This document shows, one piece after another, positions 1-7,845 of a stretch of 36,854 nt of DNA. The position numbers and the translations under genes are program-made. The notes under the pieces are model-generated. The model searched no databases. It saw only the letters and a list, made by a program, of their open reading frames with translations, and was not told the DNA's origin. Source of the stretch: an uncultured Acetatifactor sp. (lineage in GTDB: Bacteria > Bacillota > Clostridia > Lachnospirales > Lachnospiraceae); the NCBI GenBank assembly GCA_947581905.1, contig CANPWC010000003.1:1-36854 (forward strand). The letters are read 5' to 3'. Position 1 is the stretch's first letter. Every line of letters starts with the position of its first letter.

Positions 1-3
1 ATC

Positions 4-88
4 GGGGCTTAACGCCCCTCCTGGAATCTTCAGGGTCGCATTGCTGTTTGGTTGTCAAGGTGCTTTCTCGCTGCCGTTCTCTGCGGCA
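4..88 (-). promoter_or_regulatory. rRNA-operon-type leader (boxA-like element and hairpins)
   Basis: Read leftward, this is the transcribed leader after the promoter at 97-125. It holds a small hairpin (72-88, five paired bases), then a stretch at 50-63 reading GCACCTTGACAACC, which resembles the Firmicute rRNA boxA antitermination element (CTTTGAAAACT-like). A hairpin with a 5-bp GC stem follows at 4-18. This order is what precedes 16S rRNA in Firmicutes. The rRNA itself is not in the window, so the assignment is an inference. Confidence 0.5.
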
Positions 89-96
89 ACTCTGAC

Positions 97-125
97 ATGA
101 TATCACAGCTCCGCAGCTTTGTCAA
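97..125 (-). promoter_or_regulatory. Sigma-A promoter, proximal of a tandem pair (leftward)
   Basis: On the minus strand the -35 box is TTGACA (125-120) and the -10 box is TATCAT (102-97), separated by exactly 17 bases. It lies about 95 bases downstream of a second near-identical promoter that points the same way. Nothing in the window is transcribed from it; the target is to the left, probably an rRNA operon. Confidence 0.75.
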
Positions 126-195
126 CAGCTTTTTTTAAATTTTTAAATCTTTTCCGCGGTCCCGGATATCATCACGGAACTGTCAGCGGAATTAT

Positions 196-225
196 ATGAT
201 ACCATAGTTTTCATCCACTTGTCAA
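196..225 (-). promoter_or_regulatory. Sigma-A promoter, distal of a tandem pair (leftward)
   Basis: On the minus strand TTGACA (225-220) and TATCAT (201-196) are 18 bases apart. Both boxes are identical to those of the promoter at 97-125, and the -35 contexts match too (CTGTTGACAA in both). Tandem strong promoters are typical of Firmicute rRNA operons. Confidence 0.7.
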
Positions 226-309
226 CAGTTTTTTATTTTGTTGTTGAGTTAATATTCTTTATGTTGATTACATCGGCATTGGCCGGATGTCACATCTTTT
301 CTTTGGCTT

Positions 310-318
310 CATATTTTA
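310..318 (+). promoter_or_regulatory. Candidate mother-cell sigma (SigE/SigK-type) -10 element
   Basis: CATATTTTA fits the CATANNNTA -10 pattern shared by SigE and SigK in Bacillus, and an AC dinucleotide lies about 16 bases upstream (292-293). It sits 30 bases before the start of the SpoIID-like gene, and no good TTGACA/TATAAT pair is seen there. The match is short, so this is a suggestion only. Confidence 0.25.
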
Positions 319-348
319 TAGAATAATCAGACGTAAAGGAAAACAGCC

Positions 349-2040
349 ATGGCCATTGGATATTTGAAGATACAGACGCGCACCGCCCAGGGGGCCGTTC
401 CGGTCGAAAGGGCGCAGGTGAGAATTTGGGATGAGGAGGGAAATATGCTGTACCGCCTCACATCGGATGAGAGCGGGGTGACGCGGGCGGCCGCGCTGGA
501 AGCGCCGGACAGAAGCTTTTCGCAGAGCCCCGATTATGCGGGGCTCCCTTATGCGAATTATGGGGTGAGCGCCGAGGCGGAGGGCTTTGAACCGGTTTCG
601 GTTACGGAGATTCCTGTTTTCGACGGAGAAACCGCCATCTTGCCTATCATGTTTTTTCCGCTTAAAGCGCCGCAGGGAAAACCAGAGGCGGAAACCGTCA
701 CAATCGGCAGGCCGGCGGTGATGGACAGGTGCTCCGTGAGCCAGAAAGGAGGATTTGCGGATGCGCGTGTGCTCCGTCAGGTGGTGATTCCAAATCCGAT
801 CACAGTGCATCTGGGAGCTCCGGGCGCATCGGCGGCGAATGTGCGGGTTCCCTTTTTGGATTATGTGAAAAATGTCGCCAGCAGCGAGATTTATCCGACC
901 TGGCCAGAGGCGGCGCTGAAAGCGAATATCTACGCGATCATGACGTTTGCCTTAAACCGCGTTTATACGGAATGGTACAGAGGCCGCGGTCATGATTTCG
1001 ATATCACCAACAACACGGCCTATGACCAGTATTATGTCCCCGGCCACCCTGTGTACGATTCCATCAGCCGCGCCGCGGAGGAAATTTTCGGGGAATATGT
1101 GCGCAGGCAGGGACAGAACGCGCCGTATTTCACCGCTTTCTGCAACGGCAGCACCGTTGCCTGCGACGGGCTGTCTCAGTGGGGGACGGTTACGCTGGCG
1201 AACCGGGGGTATTCTCCGCTGCAGATTCTTCGCTATTATTATCCGGACGATATCGGCATCACGAAGACCAATATCGTGACAAACCAGCTGGCGTCTTACC
1301 CAGGGGTCGCGCTGCGTTCCGGCAGCTACGGGCTGGACGTGCAGACCGTACAGACGTATTTAAACCGCATCCACCGCAATTATCCGGCAATTCCCGCCGT
1401 AACGGACGCCGCCGGCACCTTCGGAGAGAGCACCCGGGCTTCGGTGACGGCGTTTCAGAACGTTTTCGGCCTGACGCCGGATGGCATTGTGGGGAGGGCG
1501 ACCTGGTATCAGCTCTCCAACGTATATACGGCGGTGACCCGCCTGGCAGAGCTGGACAGCGAGGGCACGACCCTTGGGGTGGGTACGGTGCCGCCTTCCG
1601 CCGTGCTCCGTCAGGGTTCCACCGGGCAGAACGTGATCACGCTGCAATATCTGCTGGATCTCATTGCCCGCTATTATCCTTCCATTCCGGCACCCGCACA
1701 GGACGGTGTGTTCGGCAGAAAGACCCAGCGGGCAGTGATCGCTTTTCAGAGGGAAATGGGGCTGACGCCGGACGGCATTGTGGGCGGACACACTTGGCAG
1801 ACGCTCTATGAGGTATATCTGGGCATCTGGCAGAATGTGCCCGGTCCGGGAACAGAGTATATCACCTATACGGTGAAAGCGGGAGACAGCCTGTGGAAGA
1901 TCGCACAGCGTTACGGCACGACGGTGGAGACCATCATGCGGGCGAACAGTCTGACCGGCAGCCTGCTGCAAATCGGTCAGGTGCTGCGCATTCCGATAGG
2001 GATGCGGGCGATCGTTCGCCAACTGCCGGCCAGACCGTGA
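349..2040 (+). CDS. SpoIID-like / double PG-binding / LysM cell-wall protein
   Basis: A 563-residue protein of four recognisable parts. Residues about 1-110 form a beta-rich region that I cannot name. Residues about 146-310 resemble SpoIID/Lyt[11 protein letters not shown], then SSEIYP with a Glu near 180 at the position of the SpoIID catalytic acid, and GLSQWG with a YYYP tail near 274-300. Two peptidoglycan_binding_1 domains follow (about 322-392 and 420-490), each with LRxGSxGxxV and [12 protein letters not shown] LysM domain closes it (about 504-550, [13 protein letters not shown]). SpoIID proteins are lytic transglycosylases that cleave stem-peptide-free glycan during engulfment, so a role in spore or wall remodelling is likely. 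No signal peptide is visible. The start follows AAAGGA with 8 bases' spacing. It is monocistronic and ends before a tRNA transcribed toward it. Confidence 0.8.
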   Translation: MAIGYLKIQTRTAQGAVPVERAQVRIWDEEGNMLYRLTSDESGVTRAAALEAPDRSFSQSPDYAGLPYANYGVSAEAEGFEPVSVTEIPVFDGETAILPIMFFPLKAPQGKPEAETVTIGRPAVMDRCSVSQKGGFADARVLRQVVIPNPITVHLGAPGASAANVRVPFLDYVKNVASSEIYPTWPEAALKANIYAIMTFALNRVYTEWYRGRGHDFDITNNTAYDQYYVPGHPVYDSISRAAEEIFGEYVRRQGQNAPYFTAFCNGSTVACDGLSQWGTVTLANRGYSPLQILRYYYPDDIGITKTNIVTNQLASYPGVALRSGSYGLDVQTVQTYLNRIHRNYPAIPAVTDAAGTFGESTRASVTAFQNVFGLTPDGIVGRATWYQLSNVYTAVTRLAELDSEGTTLGVGTVPPSAVLRQGSTGQNVITLQYLLDLIARYYPSIPAPAQDGVFGRKTQRAVIAFQREMGLTPDGIVGGHTWQTLYEVYLGIWQNVPGPGTEYITYTVKAGDSLWKIAQRYGTTVETIMRANSLTGSLLQIGQVLRIPIGMRAIVRQLPARP

Positions 2041-2233
2041 CAGGCAGCCTGGCCATCCTCCAGACCGACCTCCAGAACGGGCAGACTGCAGACCGGGAAA
2101 AAGCGGCCACATCCCGGATAGGTCCAGAATGGGCAAAACGGTGCCGAACGCACGGGGAAAACGTGCCGTTCTGTGAAAAAAAAGCGCCAGCCTGCGGATA
2201 AAAAGCAGAGAACCGTGGCATATTGGCATACAA

Positions 2234-2264
2234 AAAGCCCGGAAATACAACATTTCCGGGCTTT
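2234..2264 (-). terminator. Rho-independent terminator of the tRNA-Ser transcript
   Basis: A perfect 13-bp stem (2234-2246 with 2252-2264) surrounds a 5-base loop. Read leftward it ends in CTTTTTG, as expected for termination just beyond the tRNA 3' end at 2286. On the other strand the tail is only TTATCC, so it may serve the SpoIID-like gene weakly as well. Confidence 0.8.
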
Positions 2265-2285
2265 ATCCTTGCATTGGTAAAGAAA

Positions 2286-2373
2286 CGGAGAAAGAGGGAT
2301 TTGAACCCTCGCGCCGCGTGAGCGACCTACACCCTTAGCAGGGGCGCCTCTTCGGCCTCTTGAGTATTTCTCC
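2286..2373 (-). tRNA. tRNA-Ser (anticodon GCT)
   Basis: The minus strand folds as a class II tRNA of 88 nt. The acceptor stem is GGAGAAA/TTTCTCC with discriminator G. The anticodon stem CGCCC/GGGTG encloses the loop CTGCTAA (anticodon GCT, reading AGC/AGU). A long variable arm precedes the T arm GAGGGTTCAAATCCCTC. No CCA is encoded. It has its own consensus promoter (2439-2467) and terminator (2234-2264). Confidence 0.95.
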
Positions 2374-2438
2374 ACAATCCGAATAACGTCTCTACCAATC
2401 CATATAAAGTTGTAGCGTCCACTTGTAACGCACAAGTA

Positions 2439-2467
2439 ATTATACCTAAGCTTCCTTGGTTTGTCAA
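2439..2467 (-). promoter_or_regulatory. Perfect consensus promoter for tRNA-Ser, overlapping the plsC stop codon
   Basis: On the minus strand TTGACA (2467-2462), a 17-base spacer and TATAAT (2444-2439) match the sigma-A consensus at all 12 positions. The plsC stop TGA (2466-2464) lies inside the -35 box. The tRNA begins 66 bases downstream of the -10 box. Confidence 0.85.
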
Positions 2468-3195
2468 TCGTTTTTTTGATTTTTTTCCGCCAAGGCTTCC
2501 GCGATTTTCGCCTCAATCCGACGCTTTACCTCTTCCGCGATCTCATGGCTCTTCATACCTTTATACTCTTCATAATAGATCGGAGGCAGGTAATAAATCT
2601 GGACCGTCACAGGGCGTATGGATTTCTCGTCAAACGGGATCGCCGTATCAATCAAGGCACAGGGAACGATCGGGCACTTTGCCATCTGGGCGCTTTTAAA
2701 GGAACCGCCCTTGAAATCCAGCAGCTTATTATGCGTCTTGCTTCGGGTCCCCTCCGGAAAGATCAGGAAATTCCTTCCTTTCTTTACTTCTTCCGCCATC
2801 TGCTTGATCACTTGCAGGGACTGCCGGATATCCTGCCTGTCTATGCCGATCGCTCCCAAAGCCGCAATGACCTGTTTCAAGAGGATGATATTGCCTACTT
2901 CCTGCTTGTATACAAAGCCAAACGGCACGGGGCAGGTATCCAAAAACACCAGGACGTCATACATTCCCTGATGGTTCGGGAAAAAGATAAAGCCGTTTTC
3001 TTTCGGGATGTTTTCCAAGCCATGCGCCTCAATCTTGACCCTGCCGGCATGGTTCGCCGCCTTAGTCACTTTTTTAATGTAGGCAAACGCTTCCTCCAGG
3101 TCACGATCCGGCTGTTTCCCATATTTCCAAATCCGATACAGGTAATAAGGCGCGATATAAAACAAGCGCAGGACCATCAATGCTATCCTTCTCAT
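2464..3195 (-). CDS. plsC: 1-acyl-sn-glycerol-3-phosphate acyltransferase
   Basis: A 243-residue member of the PlsC family, which makes phosphatidic acid by acylating lysophosphatidic acid at the membrane. It carries the two hallmark motifs: NHxxxxD (NHQGMYD, residues 74-80), which holds the catalytic His/Asp, and FPEGTRSK (147-154), which binds the glycerol-phosphate. A hydrophobic, basic N-terminus (about 1-25) fits membrane association, and the length is typical. The ATG overlaps the stop of the fumarase beta gene (ATGA) and follows GGGAGG with 8 bases' spacing, so it is translationally coupled in the HIT-fumarase operon. Its stop codon forms part of the promoter of the downstream tRNA-Ser. 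Confidence 0.9.
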   Translation of the reverse strand: MRRIALMVLRLFYIAPYYLYRIWKYGKQPDRDLEEAFAYIKKVTKAANHAGRVKIEAHGLENIPKENGFIFFPNHQGMYDVLVFLDTCPVPFGFVYKQEVGNIILLKQVIAALGAIGIDRQDIRQSLQVIKQMAEEVKKGRNFLIFPEGTRSKTHNKLLDFKGGSFKSAQMAKCPIVPCALIDTAIPFDEKSIRPVTVQIYYLPPIYYEEYKGMKSHEIAEEVKRRIEAKIAEALAEKNQKND

Positions 3196-3749
3196 GTCGC
3201 TTCCTCCCGATACTGCTTCACTGCCGTCTCATACAGATCTTCCCCTTTGCAGTCATCGACCACGATCACCGGAAAATCTTTCACCTCCAGCCTGCGGATC
3301 GCCTCCGTCCCCAGGTCCTCGTATGCGACCACCTCGGAACTGGTAATGGACTTGGAAAGCAAGGCCCCCGCCCCGCCCACGGCGGCGAAATACACCGCGC
3401 CATTCCTGATGATGGCATCTCTCACTTCCTGGGTACGCTTCCCTTTTCCGATCATTCCAACCAAGCCTAAGTCCAACAACGTTGGGGCGTACTTATCCAT
3501 ACGGCTCGCTGTGGTAGGGCCGGCGGAACCGATCGGCCTGCCCTCCCTGGCAGGAGAGGGTCCCATGTAATAAATCACGTTGCCCTCCAACGGCATCGGC
3601 AGCCTTTCTCCCGCCTGCAGGGCCTCCCACATCCTCTTATGGGCGGCATCCCTGGCGGTATAAATGGTTCCCGTCAGATACACATAATCACCAGACCTTA
3701 GGCCTTGCGCCTCTTTCTTATCAAATGGCACATTCAAATGCTTCTCCAT
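3192..3749 (-). CDS. Fumarate hydratase class I, beta (C-terminal) subunit
   Basis: This 185-residue protein matches the C-terminal half of the Fe-S fumarase/tartrate dehydratase family. Visible hallmarks are LxGTIYTARDAAHKR near the N-terminus, YMGPSPA, SAGPTTASRMD (residues about 75-86) and an FxVxxxGGAGALL segment. With the alpha subunit encoded 47 bases upstream it would interconvert fumarate and malate in the cytoplasm. Two-subunit forms are usual in Clostridia, and the tartrate-dehydratase alternative cannot be excluded from sequence alone. I chose the ATG at 3749, five bases after GAGG, over a GTG one codon upstream. Confidence 0.87.
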   Translation of the reverse strand: MEKHLNVPFDKKEAQGLRSGDYVYLTGTIYTARDAAHKRMWEALQAGERLPMPLEGNVIYYMGPSPAREGRPIGSAGPTTASRMDKYAPTLLDLGLVGMIGKGKRTQEVRDAIIRNGAVYFAAVGGAGALLSKSITSSEVVAYEDLGTEAIRRLEVKDFPVIVVDDCKGEDLYETAVKQYREEAT

Positions 3750-3796
3750 CACAACCTCGAATCTTTGCTTTCTTCCATGGGATCTTCAAACGTTCT

Positions 3797-4639
3797 TCAG
3801 ATTTCCCTTACTAAATGGCGGTTTACATGGCAACAGATATTGACCGCGACAGGCAGCCCCGCAATATGCGTCGGATAGGTATCAATGTTCACGGCGAGCG
3901 CCGTGGTCGTCCCTCCCAATCCGCCCGGTCCAATCCCGGACTGGTTGATCTTGCGAAGCAGCTCCTCCTCCAATTCCCGGACATAAGGGATTGGGGAACG
4001 CTCCTTTAACGGCCTCGTCAAGGCATGTTTCGCCATCAACGCGCATTTTTCAAAGGTCCCCCCGATACCGACCCCTACCACCATGGGCGGGCAGGCATTC
4101 GGGCCTGCGTCCCTCACTGCCGTAAGCACCGCGTTCTTCACGCCCTCGATTCCATCCGCCGGCTTTAACATGAAAACACGGCTCATGTTTTCACTGCCGA
4201 AACCCTTGGGCGCTACCGTGATCCTTACCGCCTCTCCCGGCTTCACCTCATAATGGATGACCGCGGGCGTGTTGTCTTTGGTATTCTCCCGTTCGATCGG
4301 GTCACGCACCACCGACTTGCGCAGGTATCCATCCGCATAACCTTGCCGGACGCCTTCATTGACGGCTTCTTCCAGGGAACCTCCCACAAAATGCACATCC
4401 TGTCCAATCTCCAGGAAAACCACCGCCATTCCGGTATCCTGGCATATGGGGATCCTGTCCTCCCCGGCAATATCCAAATTATCCAGAAGCTGTCCCAAGA
4501 CCCGCCTTCCCAATGGGGATTTCTCCTGCACGGATGCTTCTTCCAGCGCTTCCTTCATGTCGCAAGTCAAGTAATGATTGGCTTCGATGCACATCTCCCT
4601 GACATTCCTGACAATTTCGCTTACATCTATCGTCCTCAT
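3797..4639 (-). CDS. Fumarate hydratase class I, alpha (N-terminal, Fe-S) subunit
   Basis: A 280-residue protein of the 4Fe-4S hydro-lyase family. Three conserved Cys are candidate cluster ligands: C66 in CQDTGMAV, C183 in AGPNACPPMVVG and C199 in GGTFEKCALM. The C-terminal GIGPGGLGGTTTALAV is also diagnostic. It forms the enzyme with the beta subunit downstream. The reading frame extends ten codons upstream to a TTG, but the ATG at 4639 has GGGAG eight bases before it and gives the family's usual length. It lies 39 bases after the HIT gene. Being oxygen-sensitive, it fits an anaerobe. Confidence 0.88.
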   Translation of the reverse strand: MRTIDVSEIVRNVREMCIEANHYLTCDMKEALEEASVQEKSPLGRRVLGQLLDNLDIAGEDRIPICQDTGMAVVFLEIGQDVHFVGGSLEEAVNEGVRQGYADGYLRKSVVRDPIERENTKDNTPAVIHYEVKPGEAVRITVAPKGFGSENMSRVFMLKPADGIEGVKNAVLTAVRDAGPNACPPMVVGVGIGGTFEKCALMAKHALTRPLKERSPIPYVRELEEELLRKINQSGIGPGGLGGTTTALAVNIDTYPTHIAGLPVAVNICCHVNRHLVREI

Positions 4640-4678
4640 CCTTCGCTCTCCCACAGCAATGCCAGCCAAACCTGCGCT

Positions 4679-5089
4679 TTATTCCAGGATCTGGCCCATG
4701 ACCCCGTCTAATTCTTCCGCTGACGGAGATGTCGGGGTCCAGTTGATCTCCTGGCCATCGCCAAGGTACCTCGGTATGATATGGACATGAAAATGCTTCA
4801 CCGTCTGGCCTGCTGCCTCCCCATTATTCTGGACCAGGTTCAGCCCATCACAGCCCAACCTGTCCTTCATGCGCACGGCAACCCTCTTCACGACAGGAAG
4901 CACCAACGCCGCGGCATCATCTGGCAAGCCAAACAAATCCTCTGCGTGATCCTTAGGGATCAGCAAGGCATGTCCCCTTGTGGCGGGACCCAGGTCTAAA
5001 ATGACTCGAAACGCCTCATCCTCATACAAGGTACGTGAGGGGATCTCCCCATTCGCGATTTTACAAAAAATACAATCATCCTTCTTCAT
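4679..5089 (-). CDS. HIT-family nucleotide hydrolase (HINT-like)
   Basis: A 136-residue histidine-triad protein. The active-site motif HFHVHIIPR lies at residues 99-107, and the N-terminal CIFCKI (residues 6-9) is the CxxC zinc site common in HINT-type members. NLVQNNGEAAGQTV before the triad is typical. These proteins hydrolyse nucleoside phosphoramidates or similar adenylates; the substrate here is unknown. The frame opens further upstream (ATG at 5128), but the ATG at 5089 follows AAAGGG and starts the conserved domain. It is first in an operon with fumarase and plsC, driven by the promoter at 5152-5180. Confidence 0.88.
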   Translation of the reverse strand: MKKDDCIFCKIANGEIPSRTLYEDEAFRVILDLGPATRGHALLIPKDHAEDLFGLPDDAAALVLPVVKRVAVRMKDRLGCDGLNLVQNNGEAAGQTVKHFHVHIIPRYLGDGQEINWTPTSPSAEELDGVMGQILE

Positions 5090-5151
5090 TATCTTACATC
5101 CCTTTCCGCCCATAAGCAGGCATTCCATCCCATTGATCCAGGAGCAATCCT

Positions 5152-5180
5152 ATTATATCCAATGATGGGGCGCGTGTAAA
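5152..5180 (-). promoter_or_regulatory. Sigma-A promoter of the HIT-fumarase-plsC operon
   Basis: On the minus strand TTTACA (5180-5175) and TATAAT (5157-5152) are 17 bases apart. It lies about 60 bases upstream of the HIT start and just after the rhomboid stop codon. Confidence 0.8.
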
Positions 5181-5185
5181 TACTT

Positions 5186-5220
5186 TTTGTCAGATCTGGA
5201 TCCGCTACATTTTGTCAGAT
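5186..5220. repeat. 25-bp tandem duplication at the rhomboid 3' end
   Basis: TTTGTCAGAT occurs at 5186-5195 and again at 5211-5220, with similar flanking bases (TCTGGATCC and CCGGACCC). The duplicated stretch includes the last codons and stop of the rhomboid gene, so the second copy is non-coding. Confidence 0.6.
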
Positions 5221-5855
5221 CCGGACCCATTAAAATCCCCTTTGCCATTCTTCCTCTTTTTGCCATAACGGACACGCTCCGCCAGACAGGACGCGCTCCC
5301 TAAGAGGAAACCTGCAATCAAGCCGCCTATATGGGCGGGATTATCTATATTGCTTCCGGTAAAGCCGCTATAAAGGGACAAGGCGATCATAAGCAACACA
5401 CGGGCAGGCGTAACATTCGGAAGATGCCTGCGTGAAAAAAGCACCAACCCCAAAAGGACCCCCACCAGGCCGAACACGGCGCCGCTCGCCCCAATGGAAG
5501 ACGACCAGTCCGCCGACAGGGTCTTCACGAAAAGGGAAAGCAAGTTGCCGCAGATGCCGGACAAAAAGTAAAACACGGTATACCGGACATGCCCAACCTC
5601 CTTTTCGATCATGGTGCCAAGGAAAAAGAGGATGATCACGTTATTAAACAAATGGTATTGGTCGCTATGCAGGAACATGGCCCAGATAATGCGGCCGTAC
5701 TCATGGTTCAACAGGACGGCAGGCACATTTTGCGCCCCAAGGAGGTACAGTCTTTCCCCGGTAAAACGGCAAACAAGGAAAACGACGATATTGATTATGG
5801 ACAACGTGGCGCTTACCAAAGGCTGGCTCTTTACTTGGTCTTTCGTGATACTCAT
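5205..5855 (-). CDS. Rhomboid-family intramembrane serine protease
   Basis: A 216-residue polytopic membrane protein with the rhomboid signature. GASGAVFG (residues 122-129) carries the nucleophile Ser124, and the partner His175 lies in the last core helix (HIGGLIAGFLLG). The HxxxN-type segment HLFNN in the second helix stabilises the transition state in this family. About six hydrophobic segments are seen, then a basic, Gly/Ser-rich cytoplasmic tail. It would cleave transmembrane helices of unknown substrates. The ATG at 5855 follows AAAGGTG with suitable spacing; a GTG four codons upstream is less likely. It appears to be a single-gene unit between the Tad operon and the HIT operon. Confidence 0.9.
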   Translation of the reverse strand: MSITKDQVKSQPLVSATLSIINIVVFLVCRFTGERLYLLGAQNVPAVLLNHEYGRIIWAMFLHSDQYHLFNNVIILFFLGTMIEKEVGHVRYTVFYFLSGICGNLLSLFVKTLSADWSSSIGASGAVFGLVGVLLGLVLFSRRHLPNVTPARVLLMIALSLYSGFTGSNIDNPAHIGGLIAGFLLGSASCLAERVRYGKKRKNGKGDFNGSGSDKM

Positions 5856-5923
5856 ATTTCTTTTCACCTTTCGCCGGATGCTTGTTCCGGCAATCGTTCG
5901 ATGGCTTAACCACCTACCTTAAA

Positions 5924-5953
5924 ACTGTACCACTATCTTGCCCGTTTCGTCAA
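5924..5953 (-). promoter_or_regulatory. Candidate promoter for the rhomboid gene
   Basis: On the minus strand TTGACG (5953-5948) and TACAGT (5929-5924) are 18 bases apart, about 70 bases before the rhomboid start. The match is moderate. The rest of the 205-base gap to the FHA gene shows nothing I can name. Confidence 0.35.
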
Positions 5954-6060
5954 TCCTTACTGAACCCACTCATTTTATGAAAATATGGAACTTGCCCATT
6001 TTAAGAAAATGTAACCATGAAAACCGCCCATCCGGCATTTGTCCTACGAAAGCCGAACCA

Positions 6061-7341
6061 TTACCGAAAGGTCAGCATCACCTTGCCAAAACGGATTTCA
6101 TCCTCTTCCATCAGCTTCCGCTTCTCATACGGCTGGAGCCTTAATCCATTCTTGAACGTCCCATTGGTAGAATTCAAATCCTCCAGATAAAATTCATCCT
6201 CCTCCTTTGTGATCCTGGCATGCAGCCTGCTGACAGAACCGTCCGTCAAAACGCAGTCCGTTTCCCCCTTCTTCTTTCCGATCAGCATAGAATCCCGCTC
6301 CAAAGCACATACAGACCTCCCATCCTGGTCATAAAGCCGATATACATGCTGCTCCTTGGCTTTCTCTTCAAAATACATGGTCCGTCCCAGCTCCTCTTCT
6401 TCCTCTTCCGATTCCTCTGCCGCCATGGGTGAATACGATGAATACAGGGAATCTTCCGCCACGGCATAACCAGCGGTCAACTCTCTGTTCCGGTTTTCCA
6501 GCGCCTCTCGTTCTTCTTTCAATTTTTTCTTCCTGTTCTCAAAGAAATACCGAATGCCTTTCTTAGACTTCTCCTCTGAAAGCAGACCTGGATCCATGTC
6601 CGGTCCCTCCTCGCTTCCAGACTCTTTGTCTCCCAAAGCTTCTGCCATAACAGGGCCTTGTTTCCGTTCCGCGCTCCCTTTGCGGATCCGCGCTTCCTCC
6701 CTGCTTTCTCCGGCGGCGCGGCTTCCTGCGGATCCAGCGGCACGGTTCCCCACAGATTGGGCAGGCTTTTCCCAAGCTTCCACATCCGGTGCCTCGTCGA
6801 GGCGCCGGGCATCTTCAAAAATCCGTTCCTGAAGATACGGCTTCCCTATTTCTTCAAATTGTTCGTGCATCAAATAAACGCATTCCACTAGCTTGTCGTC
6901 ATCATAATCGATCCGTTCCACCAGATAATCCAATAATGCCTGGAACCCGTCATCCCCCTCATAATATGGGATATACAAGAAAGAAAAATCCTTTTTCTCC
7001 AGGTCCTGGAAGATATGTTCCGGATGCCAGATCAGATTGCCATCGTCCAACAGGAAACGTTCCAGTTCCCTTTGCACCTGCTTCATGCTCCACAATAAAT
7101 CCCTGACCCATTCCCGCCCGACGCTTCTTCCGGAATACAGCTGCATGATGCTCTGCGTGGAAGAAATATCATAATAAAGGTAGGCTTGCCCATTGATGTA
7201 CCGCAGGCTGCAAGGCAACAGGCGTTTAATGCCTCCCCTTGTGACAATGCAATACTGATAGCGGTTTTCTTCCGGCTTCTTCTCCAAAAGGATTCTTTCG
7301 TAGTTACAATTCAAGTTCCTGACATATTGCGCTTGTAACAT
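6061..7341 (-). CDS. FHA-domain protein with DUF6382-type N-terminus
   Basis: A 426-residue cytoplasmic protein and the last gene of the Tad operon. The C-terminal 75 residues (352-426) are a forkhead-associated domain: an IGK entry strand, SRLHARI and NSTNGTFKNG are the conserved phosphothreonine-binding loops. Residues 1 to about 175 resemble the DUF6382 family found N-terminal to FHA domains in Clostridia. The middle (about 180-345) is charged, low-complexity and probably disordered, with possible phosphorylation sites. FHA domains bind phosphothreonine peptides, so it may connect pilus assembly to a Ser/Thr kinase encoded elsewhere. The ATG follows GGAGGGG, 31 bases after the upstream TadE-like gene. 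Confidence 0.85.
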   Translation of the reverse strand: MLQAQYVRNLNCNYERILLEKKPEENRYQYCIVTRGGIKRLLPCSLRYINGQAYLYYDISSTQSIMQLYSGRSVGREWVRDLLWSMKQVQRELERFLLDDGNLIWHPEHIFQDLEKKDFSFLYIPYYEGDDGFQALLDYLVERIDYDDDKLVECVYLMHEQFEEIGKPYLQERIFEDARRLDEAPDVEAWEKPAQSVGNRAAGSAGSRAAGESREEARIRKGSAERKQGPVMAEALGDKESGSEEGPDMDPGLLSEEKSKKGIRYFFENRKKKLKEEREALENRNRELTAGYAVAEDSLYSSYSPMAAEESEEEEEELGRTMYFEEKAKEQHVYRLYDQDGRSVCALERDSMLIGKKKGETDCVLTDGSVSRLHARITKEEDEFYLEDLNSTNGTFKNGLRLQPYEKRKLMEEDEIRFGKVMLTFR

Positions 7342-7371
7342 TTGACCCCTCCCATCTTTCTCTGATTTGTT

Positions 7372-7806
7372 TTATTTCTCCAAAGCATCCAACAATTTGC
7401 GGCACGCCCTGACCGTCAGGGCAGGAGACAGGCTTACGCAGCTATGGCTTGCCCGTATCCGCCAACCATCGCCCCCGGTCCATTTTGCCAAGCCGCTGAA
7501 AGGGACTTCGACACGGCTTTCCACCTCCGCGCTCAACTTCCCTAAGGATGCCTTAATATCCCACTCCCCCGGCCTGCACGCCAGCAGGCGGTCCCAATCG
7601 AAACCAGACGCCTGCTTTCGGACCGCGCCTACCATTTCTTCCCCCGTCCGGGCACAGTCAGACGTCCCATCCGTGACCCACCAAGCCACGTCCTGTTCCA
7701 GCAGGCATCTGTCATACAGGAAAAACATTCCGTAAACCAACAACACCTGCACGCCCAACACCAAGGGCAAAATGCACGCCGCTTCCACGCTAAAATATGC
7801 TTTCAT
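7372..7806 (-). CDS. Small TadE-like pseudopilin
   Basis: A 144-residue protein starting MKAYFSVEAACILPLVLG. A short polar leader is followed by a Val-Glu-Ala core and a single hydrophobic helix, which is the TadE/pseudopilin pattern with Glu early in the helix. The rest would be extracytoplasmic, with several Cys and Trp. It is probably a minor pilin or assembly factor processed by one of the local prepilin peptidases. The frame extends 12 codons upstream (ATG at 7842), but GGAGGG lies directly before the ATG at 7806 and the leader is then of normal length. Confidence 0.65.
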   Translation of the reverse strand: MKAYFSVEAACILPLVLGVQVLLVYGMFFLYDRCLLEQDVAWWVTDGTSDCARTGEEMVGAVRKQASGFDWDRLLACRPGEWDIKASLGKLSAEVESRVEVPFSGLAKWTGGDGWRIRASHSCVSLSPALTVRACRKLLDALEK

Positions 7807-7845
7807 ATCCGCCCTCCATCCATATGCTCCTTGCTTCCCCATTCC

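Noticed and set aside
1360-2253. 297-codon minus-strand frame
   Set aside because: Antisense to the PG-binding and LysM domains of the SpoIID-like gene.
2461-3570. 369-codon plus-strand frame
   Set aside because: Antisense to plsC and the fumarase beta gene, both with clear family motifs.
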